Positions 48,174 to 57,347 of a stretch of 64,000 bases of DNA are shown here, piece after piece. The notes under the pieces were generated by a model. That model did no database searches and was not told the DNA's origin. It saw only the letters and a program-made list of their open reading frames with translations. Origin of the DNA: CADEDH01 sp963732695. Its GTDB lineage: Bacteria; Actinomycetota; Acidimicrobiia; Acidimicrobiales; SZUA-35. The DNA lies in the NCBI GenBank assembly GCA_963732695.1, contig CAVTAP010000007.1:124001-188000 (forward strand), in the 5' to 3' direction. The position numbers and the translations under genes are program-made. The first letter of the stretch is position 1, and every line of letters starts with the position of its first letter.

Positions 48174-49103
48174 ATGGCGATGCAGGTGCATGTGGTCGAC
48201 GGGACCTACGAGCTGTTCCGCCAGTTCTTCGCCCGCCCCTCGCACCAGAACGGCGAGGGCCTGGAGGTGGGGGCGGCCCGGGCCGTGGTCCGCAACACGC
48301 TGGCCATGCTGGAGGAGGGCGTCACCCACGTGGGGGTGGCCACCGACCACGTCATCGAGTCGTTCCGCAACGATCTCTACCCCGGCTACAAGACCGGTTC
48401 CGGGATCGATCCCCTACTCAGGAACCAGTTCTGGCCCCTGGAGGATGCCCTGCGGGCCGTCGGGGTGGCCACGTTCGCCATGGTGGAGTTCGAGGCCGAC
48501 GACGCCATGGCCTCGGTGGCGGCGGTGGCGGCGGCCGACGAACGGGTGGAGAAGGTGCTGCTGTGCACACCCGACAAAGACCTGGCCCAGTGCGTGGTAC
48601 CGGGCCGGGTGGTGCAGGTCGACCGGCGCAACAACAAGGTGCTCGACGTGGCCGAGGTGATCGAGAAGCACGGGGTGTACCCCGAGTCGATCCCCGACTA
48701 CCTGGCCCTGGTGGGAGACTCGGCCGACGGGTTCCCCGGGCTCCCCGGATGGGGGTCGAAGTCGGCCGGTGCCGTGCTCCTGCGGTACCGCCACCTGGAG
48801 GACATCCCGCTGGCCGGGGGCCAGTGGGACATCACCGTGCGCAACGGAGCCCGCCTGGCCAAGACCCTGGCCGACAACCTGAACGATGCACTGCTGTTCC
48901 GCCGGCTGGCCACGCTCGACCTCGACGCCCCCACGATCACCTCGGTCGACGAGCTGCGGTGGACCGGCCCCGGCCCGGCCGCCGAGCTGGCCGCCGTCGC
49001 CACCCTGCTCGACGCCCCCGACATCATTCCCCGCACGGCCAAGCTGGCGGCGGCCCGGGCCGCCGGGGCCGGCGGCGGAGCGGCCGGAGGGGGTGCCGGG
49101 TGA
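48174..49103 (+). CDS. 5'-3' exonuclease (PIN/FEN domain)
   Basis: 309 residues similar to the 5'-nuclease domain of DNA polymerase I. Acidic metal ligands: VVDGTYELFR (first Asp), FEADDAMASVAAVA, LLCTPDKDLAQCV and the helix-hairpin-helix region ALVGDSADGFPGLPGWGSKSAGAVL. It should remove RNA/DNA flaps in replication or repair. ATG 48174 follows GGGGGCAAG; ATG 48180 is an alternative. The final 30 residues are Ala/Gly-rich. The next gene starts within its stop codon. Confidence 0.87.
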   Translation: MAMQVHVVDGTYELFRQFFARPSHQNGEGLEVGAARAVVRNTLAMLEEGVTHVGVATDHVIESFRNDLYPGYKTGSGIDPLLRNQFWPLEDALRAVGVATFAMVEFEADDAMASVAAVAAADERVEKVLLCTPDKDLAQCVVPGRVVQVDRRNNKVLDVAEVIEKHGVYPESIPDYLALVGDSADGFPGLPGWGSKSAGAVLLRYRHLEDIPLAGGQWDITVRNGARLAKTLADNLNDALLFRRLATLDLDAPTITSVDELRWTGPGPAAELAAVATLLDAPDIIPRTAKLAAARAAGAGGGAAGGGAG

Positions 49104-49588
49104 TCAGGGCCTACGAGGCGGCCGACGCCGAGCAGGTGCTGGCCCTCAACGCCGCCTGCATGCCCGAGGTGGGCCCGTTGGATGCGGCCAAGCTGGCCGG
49201 GTTCGAGGCCTGGGCCCCGGTGCTGCGGGTGGTCGACGTGGGCGGCCGGATCGTGGGTCTCCTGGTGGGCCTGACCGAGGAGGCGCCCTACGGAAGCCCC
49301 AACTTCGGCTGGTTCAAGGAGCGGCACCCGTCGTTCGCCTACATCGACCGGGTGGCGATCGACGAGCGCCAGCGGGGGGCGGGCTGGGGCCCGGCCCTGT
49401 ACCGGGACTTCGAGGCCTGGGCCCGGGAGAACGGCCGGCAGCTGCTGTGCGCCGAGGTCAACACCGAGCCGCCCAATCCCCGGTCGCTGCGGTTCCACGA
49501 CCTGTTCGGGTTCGACATGGTGGCCCAGTTCAGCCCCTACGGCACCGGCGAGCACCGGGTCGGCATGATGGAGAAGCGCCTGCTCTAG
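49100..49588 (+). CDS. GNAT family N-acetyltransferase
   Basis: 162 residues starting with GTG inside the exonuclease stop (GTGA), hence coupled. Motif A is IDRVAIDERQRGAGWGPALYRDFEAWAR (RxGAGxGxxLY), motif B is NTEPPNPRSLRFHDLFGF. The fold resembles Rv1002-type GNATs that bear FxxxxHPSFxYIDR. Its stop overlaps the LigD polymerase stop on the other strand by 4 bases. Confidence 0.85.
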   Translation: MIRAYEAADAEQVLALNAACMPEVGPLDAAKLAGFEAWAPVLRVVDVGGRIVGLLVGLTEEAPYGSPNFGWFKERHPSFAYIDRVAIDERQRGAGWGPALYRDFEAWARENGRQLLCAEVNTEPPNPRSLRFHDLFGFDMVAQFSPYGTGEHRVGMMEKRLL

Positions 49589-50592
49589 TCCTTCTTGGCC
49601 CGGCTGGGGGCGACCCGGGGCGGCTCGTGGGGCATCTTGGGGTAGACGGGGGGCCAGGGGGCGTCGCCCAGACCCCGCTCCACGTCGGCCCGGTGCATCG
49701 CCAGAAGCGGCTCGAGCGAGCCGGGGTGCTCGTTCATACCGGCCCACGGGTCGCCCTCGGCGGCGAGCTTGGCCACCACCGCCCCGATGGTGAGCACCTC
49801 GGGGTCGACCTCGGGCACCTCGTCCCACCGGATCGGGGTGCTGACCTGCGCCCCCACCCGGGGCCGGACGCTCCACGGGCCGAACACCGTCTTGTGCGGG
49901 GCGTTCTGGTTGAAGTCGATGAACACCCGGGCGCCCCGCTCCTCCTTCCACCACGCGGCGGTGAGCTGGCTGGGGTGGCGGCGCTCCAGCTCCCGGGCCA
50001 GGGCCACCGCCGCCAGGCGCACGTCGTAGGAGTCCCACCGGGGCTCCAGGCGCACGAAGATGTGCAGGCCCCGGTTGCCCGTGGTCTTGGGGTGCGACCG
50101 CAGGCCCAACTCGTCGAACAGGGCCTTCACCTCCATCCCGGCCGCCTTGATGTCGGCGAACTCGATACCGGGCGACGGGTCGAGGTCGATCCGCAGCTCG
50201 TCGGTGGCGCCGGGGTTGTCGGCCCGGAACGGCCAGGGGTGGAAGCCGAGACAACCCATGTTGGCGGCCCAGGCCAGGTGGGCCACGTCGGCCGCCACCA
50301 TGGCGTTCGACGTGGTGCCGTTGGGAGTGGACACCACCGTGGTCTGGAGCCAGTCGGGCGCCCCGGCCGGCACGCGCTTCTGGAAGAACGACTTGCCCGA
50401 CGCACCGTCGGGGTACCGCTCCATCAGGGTGGGCCGGCCCCCCATGGCCGCCATGATCGGCCCCTCGACCGCCTCGTAGTATCGGATGAGGTCGAGCTTG
50501 GTCTCGCCGTGGCGGGAGAACATCACCTTGTCGGGGCTGGTCACCCGGACCGCCCGGCCCGCCAGCTCGAGCGTCACGTGGTCGCTGGCCAT
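49585..50592 (-). CDS. LigD-type non-homologous end joining polymerase (primase-polymerase domain)
   Basis: 335 residues, the stand-alone AEP polymerase module of bacterial LigD. Signatures: SPDKVMFSRHGETKLDLIRYY, KRVPAGAPDWLQT, catalytic DLDPSPG (Mg-binding Asp pair, about residue 137), the SKTTG-like SHPKTTGNRGLHIFV and TPIRWDE near the C-terminus. It would fill in or add nucleotides at double-strand breaks, with the ligase encoded upstream. No Ku gene is in the window. TAGGTT lies 6 bases before the ATG. Confidence 0.92.
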   Translation of the reverse strand: MASDHVTLELAGRAVRVTSPDKVMFSRHGETKLDLIRYYEAVEGPIMAAMGGRPTLMERYPDGASGKSFFQKRVPAGAPDWLQTTVVSTPNGTTSNAMVAADVAHLAWAANMGCLGFHPWPFRADNPGATDELRIDLDPSPGIEFADIKAAGMEVKALFDELGLRSHPKTTGNRGLHIFVRLEPRWDSYDVRLAAVALARELERRHPSQLTAAWWKEERGARVFIDFNQNAPHKTVFGPWSVRPRVGAQVSTPIRWDEVPEVDPEVLTIGAVVAKLAAEGDPWAGMNEHPGSLEPLLAMHRADVERGLGDAPWPPVYPKMPHEPPRVAPSRAKKD

Positions 50593-50598
50593 GGCTCC

Positions 50599-50604
50599 AA
50601 CCTA
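50599..50604 (-). promoter_or_regulatory. -10 box TAGGTT of a leaderless start
   Basis: On the minus strand TAGGTT lies 6 bases before the LigD polymerase ATG at 50592, so this gene has its own promoter apart from the ligase. Confidence 0.55.
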
Positions 50605-50767
50605 GGCCGTGGCGAGAAATCTGAAAGGCTTCGGGAACTTTTCGGGTCGCTGCCGCGACAAACACCTGTGGTAGGCGCTGGCGATACAGCGGCCGCCAGG
50701 TGCCACCGACACGCACGCCTCTGCAAAAGCGTGCGGATCCAGTAACGGGACGAACCCGGCGGATCAG

Positions 50768-51856
50768 CTAGGTACGGTGGGGTTGGGCGCTGAGAACAGT
50801 GCCCAACCCCACCGGTTCCGGCTCGTCGAGCTGCTCGAACGTGCACTCCGCCGGCGTCTTGTCGGGCCGCCACCGCAGCACCTTGGTCACTTCCCGGAAG
50901 CGGCCGTTGAGCGTGCTGCCGTACTTGACCTCCACCACCCGCTCGATGCGCAGCGGTACCCAGGTGTGGTCCTTCTCCTTCTGGGCGCTCCACCGGTGGG
51001 GGGCGCCGGGCATCCTGCCCTCCTCGTGGGCCTGGGCGTCGGCCCACGCCCGCCACGGGTGGCTCTCCACCGCCCCCTCCCGCAACGGGGCCAGCTCCTC
51101 CACCAGGGCGGCCCGATCCTTGGCCGTGAAGCTGGCGGCCACGCCCACGTGCTGGAGCACCCCGTCGTCGCTGTACAGCCCGAGCAGGAGGGAGCCGATG
51201 CCGGCGCCGTCCTTGTGCCACCGGAACCCGGCCACCACGGCGTCGGCCGAGCGGATGTGCTTGATCTTGAGCTGTACCCGCTTGTCCTCGACGTAGGGGT
51301 CGCCGGTGGGCTTGGCGATCAGGCCGTCGAGCCCCGCCCCCTCGAACACGGTGAACCAGCGGGCCGCCACCTCCCGGTCGGCGGTGACCGGGGTGAGGTG
51401 GATCGGCGGCTCGGCCCCGGCCAGGATCTCCTCCAGCCGGGCCCGGCGCTGGGCGAAGGGGAGGGGGCGGAGGTCGTCGTCGCCCAGGGCCAGCAGGTCG
51501 AACGCCACGAAGGCGGCCGGGGTGGTCTCCGACAGCATGGTGATCCGGCTCACGGCCGGGTGGATCCGCTGCTGCAGGCCGTCGAAGTCGAGCTTGTCTC
51601 CGGTGGCCACGATCAGCTCGCCGTCGACCACGCACCGCTCGGGCAGCATGGCCCGGATCGGGTCGACCATCTCGGGGAAGTAGCGGGTGAGAGGCCGGTC
51701 GTTGCGGGAGCCCAGGATCACCTCGTCGCCGTGGCGGAACACCACGCAACGGAAGCCGTCCCACTTGGGCTCGAACACGAGATCGTCCCGGTCGGGGATG
51801 CCGTCGACGGCCTTGGCCAGCATCGGCCGCACCGGCGGGTTCACAGGCAGTTCCAT
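50768..51856 (-). CDS. ATP-dependent DNA ligase (LigC/LigD ligase-domain type)
   Basis: 362 residues. The adenylation Lys is in FEPKWDGFRCVVFRHGD (motif I, about residue 31); motif III VDGELIVA, motif IV DGLIAKPTG, motif V VQLKIKHIRSADAVVAGFRW and the OB-fold domain follow. It joins DNA nicks or ends and probably acts with the adjacent LigD polymerase. ATG at 51856 (MELPVNPPVRPML) is preferred to the upstream Met because a TACCCT box lies exactly 6 bases before it. Confidence 0.92.
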   Translation of the reverse strand: MELPVNPPVRPMLAKAVDGIPDRDDLVFEPKWDGFRCVVFRHGDEVILGSRNDRPLTRYFPEMVDPIRAMLPERCVVDGELIVATGDKLDFDGLQQRIHPAVSRITMLSETTPAAFVAFDLLALGDDDLRPLPFAQRRARLEEILAGAEPPIHLTPVTADREVAARWFTVFEGAGLDGLIAKPTGDPYVEDKRVQLKIKHIRSADAVVAGFRWHKDGAGIGSLLLGLYSDDGVLQHVGVAASFTAKDRAALVEELAPLREGAVESHPWRAWADAQAHEEGRMPGAPHRWSAQKEKDHTWVPLRIERVVEVKYGSTLNGRFREVTKVLRWRPDKTPAECTFEQLDEPEPVGLGTVLSAQPHRT

Positions 51857-51862
51857 CCACCC

Positions 51863-51868
51863 AGGGTA
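51863..51868 (-). promoter_or_regulatory. -10 box TACCCT of the leaderless DNA ligase gene
   Basis: On the minus strand TACCCT lies 6 bases before the ATG at 51856 and fixes the start. Confidence 0.55.
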
Positions 51869-51937
51869 GGCCCCGGCCTCCCCCGCCCGTTTCACGGCCT
51901 CCCCCGCCCAGTCCTCGGCCGGCACCGTCCCCCGTTC

Positions 51938-52042
51938 TGCGCCACGAAAACCGCGCCATCGCGCCAGTCCGCGTCGCGAGACCCCCGTATCTCGTGGGTT
52001 TCGCGACGCAGATGGGGGGTGGGGCGCGGTTTCCGTGCCATG
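51938..52042. repeat. Nested palindromic intergenic element, copy 1
   Basis: Outer arms CACGAAAACCGCGCC (51943-51957) and GGCGCGGTTTCCGTG (52023-52037) pair at 14 of 15 positions. Inner arms GCGTCGCGA (51971-51979) and TCGCGACGC (52001-52009) pair perfectly. Between them is ACCCCCGTA (51981-51989), which is identical in copy 2 at 56205-56317. It lies between the ligase gene and the membrane protein gene. Confidence 0.7.
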
Positions 52043-52055
52043 CGTCGGCGAGGGC

Positions 52056-52843
52056 TCAGGCGACGCCGGCCATCATCGCCGGGGCCGGGGCGCTACCCCC
52101 GGCCGGTCGGCGGACCAGGCACACGGCCAGGGCGACCAGCCAGAGGCTCCACAGCACGTAGCCCACGAAGTTGGCCAGGTCGGTGCCGGGCACGTCGAGC
52201 GGGATCAGCACCCCGGAGGCGATCAGGGTCGCGCTGCCGGCGCCGAGGGCCCGCACCCATCCGGGGAGCCGGTCGAGCGCCGCCAGCAGCAGGATCGTCC
52301 AGGCGGCGGTGAGGGCGTAGCCGGCGGTCTCGCCCAGCGCCGTGCCCAGCCAGGTGTGGGCGGTGTGGAACGCATCGAGGGCGTCGGCCCGGTCGGTGGC
52401 CGAGGCCGACGGATCGAGGGCCCGGTCGGTCAGGCCGGGCACGAGCACCAGCCAGCGCGACAGCCCGATCACCTGCACCACCGCCGCCGCCACGCCGGCC
52501 ACCGCCGACCATCGGGCGGCCCGGCCCCGGCCGGCCCGGCGGAGCAGCACGGCTGCCGGCCCCAGGGCCCCGGCGCTCACGGCCAGCAGCGCGAACCAGG
52601 CCATGGTGGAGGCCCGGGTGGCGTCGAAGCGGGCGACGATCTCGGCCGCCGGGAGCTGGAGCACGTCGGGGTACTCGAAGGTGGAGCCGAGGCCGAGGAA
52701 GGCGGCGTTGGCCCCCACGGCGCCGGCCACCAGGAGGCCGGCGGCCACCCGGAGGTGGTTGCGGTCGCCGGCTGCGCCCGCCGCGGCGTCGGCGTCGGCG
52801 CGTCGGCCTCGGTGGTGATCAGGTGGTCGTGTCGGTGGTCCAT
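52056..52843 (-). CDS. DUF4386-like membrane protein (one frame break near the N-terminus)
   Basis: About 262 residues with some six or seven hydrophobic helices. ATG at 52843 has an excellent AAGGAGAG and begins MDHRHDHLITTEADA. One base must be restored in the GC repeat near 52800 to join it to AAGAAGDRNHLRVAAGLLVAG and the rest. The pattern LGETAGYALTAAWTILLLAAL and LANFVGYVLWSLWLVALAV resembles DUF4386 membrane proteins of unknown function. It is divergent from the large BTAD regulator (158 bases between starts), a plausible target of it. Confidence 0.68.
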
Positions 52844-52989
52844 GGCTCGGTTCTCTCCTTCGGGTCGCCCACCCGGCGGGGCGGGAGTGGCCGGCGGAGC
52901 CGGCCGTCGGAGCCCACGCTGCACCGGGGGCCTGACACGGCGCTGACAGCGGCCGCACACGCGGCTCTGAGGAACCCGCAGCGTTCCCC

Positions 52990-52995
52990 TAGACT
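52990..52995 (+). promoter_or_regulatory. -10 box TAGACT of a leaderless start
   Basis: TAGACT lies exactly 6 bases before the GTG at 53002, which selects that GTG among three close together. Confidence 0.55.
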
Positions 52996-53001
52996 TGGCC
53001 G

Positions 53002-56000
53002 GTGGTGGGGGTGTCGCTCCTGGGCCCGGTGGAGGTGGTGCACCCCGCCGGACGGCAGCCGGTGCCGCCGGGGCGTACGGCCGAGCTCTTGAGCCGCCTC
53101 GCCCTCGACGCCGGGGCGACCGTGACCACCGAGCGCCTGATCGACGAACTGTGGGGCGACGCCGCCGGGCCCCAGGCCCGCAACACGGTGCAGAGCACGG
53201 TGTCCCGCCTGCGCCGGGTGCTGGGCGACCCGGCCACCGTCATCGGCTCGCCCACGGGCTATCGGCTGATCGTGGCCCCGTCCGACGTCGACGCCCTGGC
53301 CGTGGTGGCCGACGCCGCCCGGGCAGGCGAGGCCCGGCGGGCCGCGTCACCGGCCGACGCCCTCGAGATCTGCACCGCCGCCCTGGCCCGCTTCCGGGGG
53401 GAGCCGCTGGCCGGTGCCGGGGACGGGGCCTGGTTGGTGGCCCACCGGGTGCGGCTCGACGAGTTGCGCCTCACGCTGGCCGAATGGCAGATCGAGGCCC
53501 GGCTCGCCCTGGGCGCGGGGGCGGAGGTGGTGGGGCCGTTGGAGGAGCTGGTACGCCTCCACCCCGGCCGGGAGGGATTGTGGCGGTCGCTGATGACGGC
53601 GCTCTACCGCGACGGCCGCCAGGCCGACGCCCTCGCCGCCTACACCCGGCTCCGCACCCACCTCGGCGACCAGCTCGGCCTCGTGCCGTCGCCGGAGTCG
53701 TCGCTCCTGGAGCAGCAGATCCTCCGCCACGACCCGGCCCTCGATCCCCCGGTGGGCGCCGGGCTCCCCGGCACCGGCTCAGTCGGACGGGGGCCGACGC
53801 CGCGGCCCACGCCCCCGGTCGGCAACCTGCCGGCGCTGGTGTCGTCGCTGGTGGGCCGGGACCGCGAGGTGGCGGAGGTGACGGGCCTCATCGGGGCCGG
53901 TCACGCCCTGGTCACCCTGGTGGGCCCGGCCGGGGTGGGCAAGACCCGCCTGGCGGTGGAGGTCGGTCGGCGATCCACCGCCCCGGGCGGAGCCTGGCTG
54001 GCCCGGCTCGAAGCGGTGCACGACGAGACCGGCGTGGTCCAGGCCGTGGCTGAGGCCCTGGGGGTGGGTGAGGCCACGGCGGCGGCCCTGGGCGAGTGGC
54101 TGCGGGGAGACGAGGTGCTGTTGATCCTCGACAACTGCGAGCAGGTGACGGCGGCGGTGGGGCTGCTGGTGGGGCGGCTCCTCCATGCCGCCCCCGCCAC
54201 CCGGGTGCTGTGCACCAGCCAGCTCCCGCTCGGGGTGGAGGGCGAGGAGACCCTCGCGGTCAAGCCGCTGGCGGTGGACGAGGCGGCGGCCCTGTTCGTG
54301 GAGCGGGCCCGGCGGTGGCGGGGGCCGACCGACGTCGCCGGCGCCGCCGGGGCCGAGGTGGAGGCCCTGTGCCGGGCGCTCGACGGGTTGCCGCTGGCCA
54401 TCGAGCTGGCCGCCGCCCGCTCGGCCACCCTGCCGGTGGCCGAGATCACCCGGCGCCTCGACGACCGCTTCGCCCTCCTCCACGACCCGACCGGGCGGCG
54501 GTCCGGTCGTCACCAGGCGCTGCGGACGGCCCTGGCCTGGAGCTACGACCTCCTCCAACCCGACGACCGGCGGTTGCTCCAGCTCCTGGCCACGTTCCCC
54601 GGCGGGGCTCCGCTGGCCGGGGTGGAGGCGGTCGCCCCCTCGCTCGGCCTGCCCGGGAGCACCGTGCTCGACGGGCTGGGGCGGCTGGTCGACCGGTCGC
54701 TCGTCTCGGTGGCGATCGCCGGCGGTGGTGGCAGCGGGGCCCGGTACCACCTGCTCGACAGTGTCCGGGCCTTCGCCCTCGACCAGCTCCGGGGCTCGGC
54801 GCCGGAGCGCGACGTCCGGCACCGCCAGGCCGCGTGGTACGCCGAGTTGGGGGTGGAGGCGGCCGCCGGGCTGCGGGGCCCGGCCCAGGGGCGGCACCTG
54901 GCGATCGCCCGGCAGGAGCGGGCCAATCTGGCTCTGGCGCTCGACTGGGCCGCCCGTCACGATCCGGAGCGGGCCCTGGCCATGGCCAACGGCTTCGGAT
55001 GGGCCTGGTTCCTGCTGGGGGACGGGCCGCTCGGGGTGGAGCGTCTCCGCCAGGCCCGGGAGGCGGCGGTGTCCCACGGCGTGGCCTCACCCATCGGACG
55101 GGCCGACAACCTGTGCCTGGCGGCCTGGCTCGGGTCGGCCAACGACATCGTGGCGGCCCGGGCCGACGCCGAGGCGGCTCTGGACCTGGGCCGCTCCATC
55201 GGCGAGCCGGTCGAACGCCGGTGCCGGGTGGCGCTGGCGTTCGTGCTGGTCCAGCAACGGCTGGCCGGCGAGGTTCTGGCCACCGTGAAACCCCTGCTGG
55301 GAGTGCTCGAATCGCCGCCGGCAGCATCGGCGGGGCCTTCGGAGCCGGAGCCGGCATCAGCGGGGGCAGGGTCGGGATCAGCGCAATCGGCCGTGGTGCC
55401 GGGCCCCGACCGGGAGGATGGCTGGTACCGGGCGGCGGCGTGGCGCCTGGCGGCTCACGCCTGGCTGGTGCTGGGCGACGCGGCGCGGGCGGAGGAGGCT
55501 GGCGGCCGGGCCGAGGAGCTGCTGGCCGGGGTGGGCGACGACTGGGCCCTGGCCCACCTGGCCAACCTGCGGGGCGTCCTGGCCCAGACGGCGGGCCGAT
55601 ACGGGGAGGCCACGGCCCACCTGCGGGCGGCCGTCGAGGCGTCGGGCCGGCTCGGGTTCCGGGCGGCCCAGGCCCTCCACCTGACCAACCTGGCCCGGAG
55701 CCTGGAGCTGGGCGGGGACGGTGAGGCGGCGGCCGCCACCTACCGGGAGGCGGCCGAGGCCGCGCTGGCGGCCCGTGACCTGCGGATCGTGGCCCTGGCC
55801 CGTACCGGCCTCGGCCGCCAGCTCCGGGCCCGGGGCGACCGGCCGGGGGCCGAGGAGGCGATCACCGCCGCCGACCACTGGTTCACCCGGGCCGGCGGCG
55901 GGGAGGGGGCGGTGCTGGCCGGCGCGCTGGCGGCGGCGCTGGCGGCCGAGAACGGCGACCCGACGGCCCCGGCCCGATTGGACGGGCTGCTGACCCTGGC

Positions 56001-56199
56001 CCGCAACGACGGTGAGCACGAAGCCGAGCTGGTGGCGCTCGACGCCCTGGCCCGTCACCGGGCCGGAGCGGCGGACCCCGACGGGGCACGCGAGCTGCTG
56101 GCGGCGGCCGATCGCCTGGTGGCCGACGGGCTGGTGCCGGTGGCCGACGACGAACGGGTCGACGCCGCCGCCACCCGGGCCCTGCTGGCCGCCCCCTGA
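53002..56199 (+). CDS. Large BTAD/NB-ARC transcriptional regulator (AfsR/SARP type)
   Basis: 1065 residues in one frame. In order: winged helix (residues 1-95; LSRLALDAGATVTTERLIDELWGD), BTAD domain (about 100-245), a Pro/Gly linker, and an NB-ARC-like ATPase (about 270-560) with Walker A GPAGVGKTRL and Walker B EVLLILDNCEQV. Then comes a GLPLAIELAAAR segment, an RNBD-type winged helix and a long helical TPR-like tail (about 640-1060). Such proteins activate transcription when an ATP-driven switch opens. The adjacent divergent DUF4386-like gene is a candidate target. Confidence 0.92.
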   Translation: MVGVSLLGPVEVVHPAGRQPVPPGRTAELLSRLALDAGATVTTERLIDELWGDAAGPQARNTVQSTVSRLRRVLGDPATVIGSPTGYRLIVAPSDVDALAVVADAARAGEARRAASPADALEICTAALARFRGEPLAGAGDGAWLVAHRVRLDELRLTLAEWQIEARLALGAGAEVVGPLEELVRLHPGREGLWRSLMTALYRDGRQADALAAYTRLRTHLGDQLGLVPSPESSLLEQQILRHDPALDPPVGAGLPGTGSVGRGPTPRPTPPVGNLPALVSSLVGRDREVAEVTGLIGAGHALVTLVGPAGVGKTRLAVEVGRRSTAPGGAWLARLEAVHDETGVVQAVAEALGVGEATAAALGEWLRGDEVLLILDNCEQVTAAVGLLVGRLLHAAPATRVLCTSQLPLGVEGEETLAVKPLAVDEAAALFVERARRWRGPTDVAGAAGAEVEALCRALDGLPLAIELAAARSATLPVAEITRRLDDRFALLHDPTGRRSGRHQALRTALAWSYDLLQPDDRRLLQLLATFPGGAPLAGVEAVAPSLGLPGSTVLDGLGRLVDRSLVSVAIAGGGGSGARYHLLDSVRAFALDQLRGSAPERDVRHRQAAWYAELGVEAAAGLRGPAQGRHLAIARQERANLALALDWAARHDPERALAMANGFGWAWFLLGDGPLGVERLRQAREAAVSHGVASPIGRADNLCLAAWLGSANDIVAARADAEAALDLGRSIGEPVERRCRVALAFVLVQQRLAGEVLATVKPLLGVLESPPAASAGPSEPEPASAGAGSGSAQSAVVPGPDREDGWYRAAAWRLAAHAWLVLGDAARAEEAGGRAEELLAGVGDDWALAHLANLRGVLAQTAGRYGEATAHLRAAVEASGRLGFRAAQALHLTNLARSLELGGDGEAAAATYREAAEAALAARDLRIVALARTGLGRQLRARGDRPGAEEAITAADHWFTRAGGGEGAVLAGALAAALAAENGDPTAPARLDGLLTLARNDGEHEAELVALDALARHRAGAADPDGARELLAAADRLVADGLVPVADDERVDAAATRALLAAP

Positions 56200-56204
56200 C
56201 CCTC

Positions 56205-56317
56205 GATCTGCGCGACGGAAACCGCGTCACCGAGCAGTTCTGCGTGGCGAAACCCCCGTAGTTCGTCGATCTCGCGACGCGGAACGGCCGCCGGGCGCGA
56301 TTTCCGTCGCGCAGATC
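56205..56317. repeat. Nested palindromic intergenic element, copy 2
   Basis: Outer 22-base arms at 56205-56226 and 56296-56317 pair at 21 of 22 positions. Inner arms GCGTGGCGA (56242-56250) and TCGCGACGC (56272-56280) pair at 8 of 9. The core ACCCCCGTA (56252-56260) matches copy 1 at 51981. It lies between the convergent BTAD regulator and pheA and could also act as a two-way terminator. Confidence 0.75.
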
Positions 56318-56372
56318 GGGGTCGGCGGCCCGGGGGGCCCGGGGGCCCGCTGGCTGGCGGGCCGCGGATTCG

Positions 56373-57335
56373 TCAGTCCGGTGTGGGGACGCTGGGGCGC
56401 AGGGCCCGGTTGGCGGCCGGTTCGGCGATCGTGGCCCGGAACGGGCTGGCCGGGTAGGTGCCGAGGATCCTCAGGTGGACCGAGAAGAAGGCCAGCTCCT
56501 CCAGGGCCAGCGCCAGCGAGGTGTCCTTGGGGTGACCTTCCACGTCGGCGTAGAACCGGGTGGCGTAGAACGTGCCGCCGAGCTGGTAGCTCTCCAGCTT
56601 CGTCATGTTCACCCCGTTGGTGGCGAAGCCGCCCAGCGCCTTGTAGAGCGCCGCCGGCACGTTGCGCACCTGGAACACGAACGAGGTGATCATCGGCCCG
56701 TCTTCGGGCGGGAAGTCGTGGGGCTGGCGGGCCAGCACCACGAAACGGGTGGTGTTGTGGTGCTCGTCCTCCACGTCGGTGGCCAGCACGTCGAGTCCGT
56801 ACAGCTCGGCGGCCCGGCGGGGGGCGAGGGCGGCCACGTGGCGCTCGCCCCGCTCGGCCACCTCCCGGGCGGCACCGGCGGTGTCGTCGGCCACCTGGCC
56901 CGACCAGCCCCGCTCCCGGATGATGTTGCGGCACTGGCCCAGGGCGTGCACGTGGCTGCGCACCACGGTGATCTCCTCCAGCGTGGTGCCGGGGAGGGCC
57001 ACCAACTGGAAGTGGATGGGCAGGAAGTGCTCGGCCACGATGTGGAGGCCGGAGTCGGGCAGGAGGCGGTGGATGTCGGCCACCCGGCCGGCGATCGAGT
57101 TCTCCACCGGGATCATGGCCAGATCGGCCCGACCGGCTGTCATGGCCTCGAAGGCGTCTTCGAAGGTGGGGCAGGGGAGCGTCTCGAGCTGGGGGAACAC
57201 CTCGATGCAGGCGGCATCGGAGTTCGCCCCGGGCTCGCCCTGATAGGCGATCCGGCCGGTGACGGGCACAAACGACGGCACGAGGGAGGAGACCGGGGGC
57301 GGAAGGGTCGCGGGGTTCGAATCGCTCGTGCTCAC
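56373..57335 (-). CDS. pheA: Prephenate dehydratase
   Basis: 320 residues. The N-terminal PDT domain starts RIAYQGEPGANSDAACIEVFP and has the catalytic TRF motif in HNTTRFVVLARQ (about residue 200), with IPVENSIAGRVADIHRLL between. A C-terminal ACT domain (about 215-305) carries VPAALYKALGGFATNGVNMTKLESYQ, where ESYQ stands for the usual ESRP Phe-binding motif, so feedback control may differ. It converts prephenate to phenylpyruvate in phenylalanine synthesis. The GTG start has TAGGCT exactly 6 bases upstream. Confidence 0.93.
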   Translation of the reverse strand: MSTSDSNPATLPPPVSSLVPSFVPVTGRIAYQGEPGANSDAACIEVFPQLETLPCPTFEDAFEAMTAGRADLAMIPVENSIAGRVADIHRLLPDSGLHIVAEHFLPIHFQLVALPGTTLEEITVVRSHVHALGQCRNIIRERGWSGQVADDTAGAAREVAERGERHVAALAPRRAAELYGLDVLATDVEDEHHNTTRFVVLARQPHDFPPEDGPMITSFVFQVRNVPAALYKALGGFATNGVNMTKLESYQLGGTFYATRFYADVEGHPKDTSLALALEELAFFSVHLRILGTYPASPFRATIAEPAANRALRPSVPTPD

Positions 57336-57341
57336 CGTCGG

Positions 57342-57347
57342 AGCCTA
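57342..57347 (-). promoter_or_regulatory. -10 box TAGGCT of leaderless pheA
   Basis: On the minus strand TAGGCT lies 6 bases before the GTG at 57335. Four of its bases fall in the 5' arm of the 13-bp hairpin at 57344-57373. Confidence 0.55.

Noticed and set aside
50593..50767. tRNA or small RNA gene between the LigD polymerase and the ligase
   Set aside because: No cloverleaf or T-loop signature could be folded by eye; only the -10 box of the LigD polymerase is recognisable.
52960..56230. Several long alternative frames on both strands within the BTAD regulator
   Set aside because: They are shadows; the 1065-residue frame carries winged helix, BTAD and NB-ARC motifs and a leaderless promoter.
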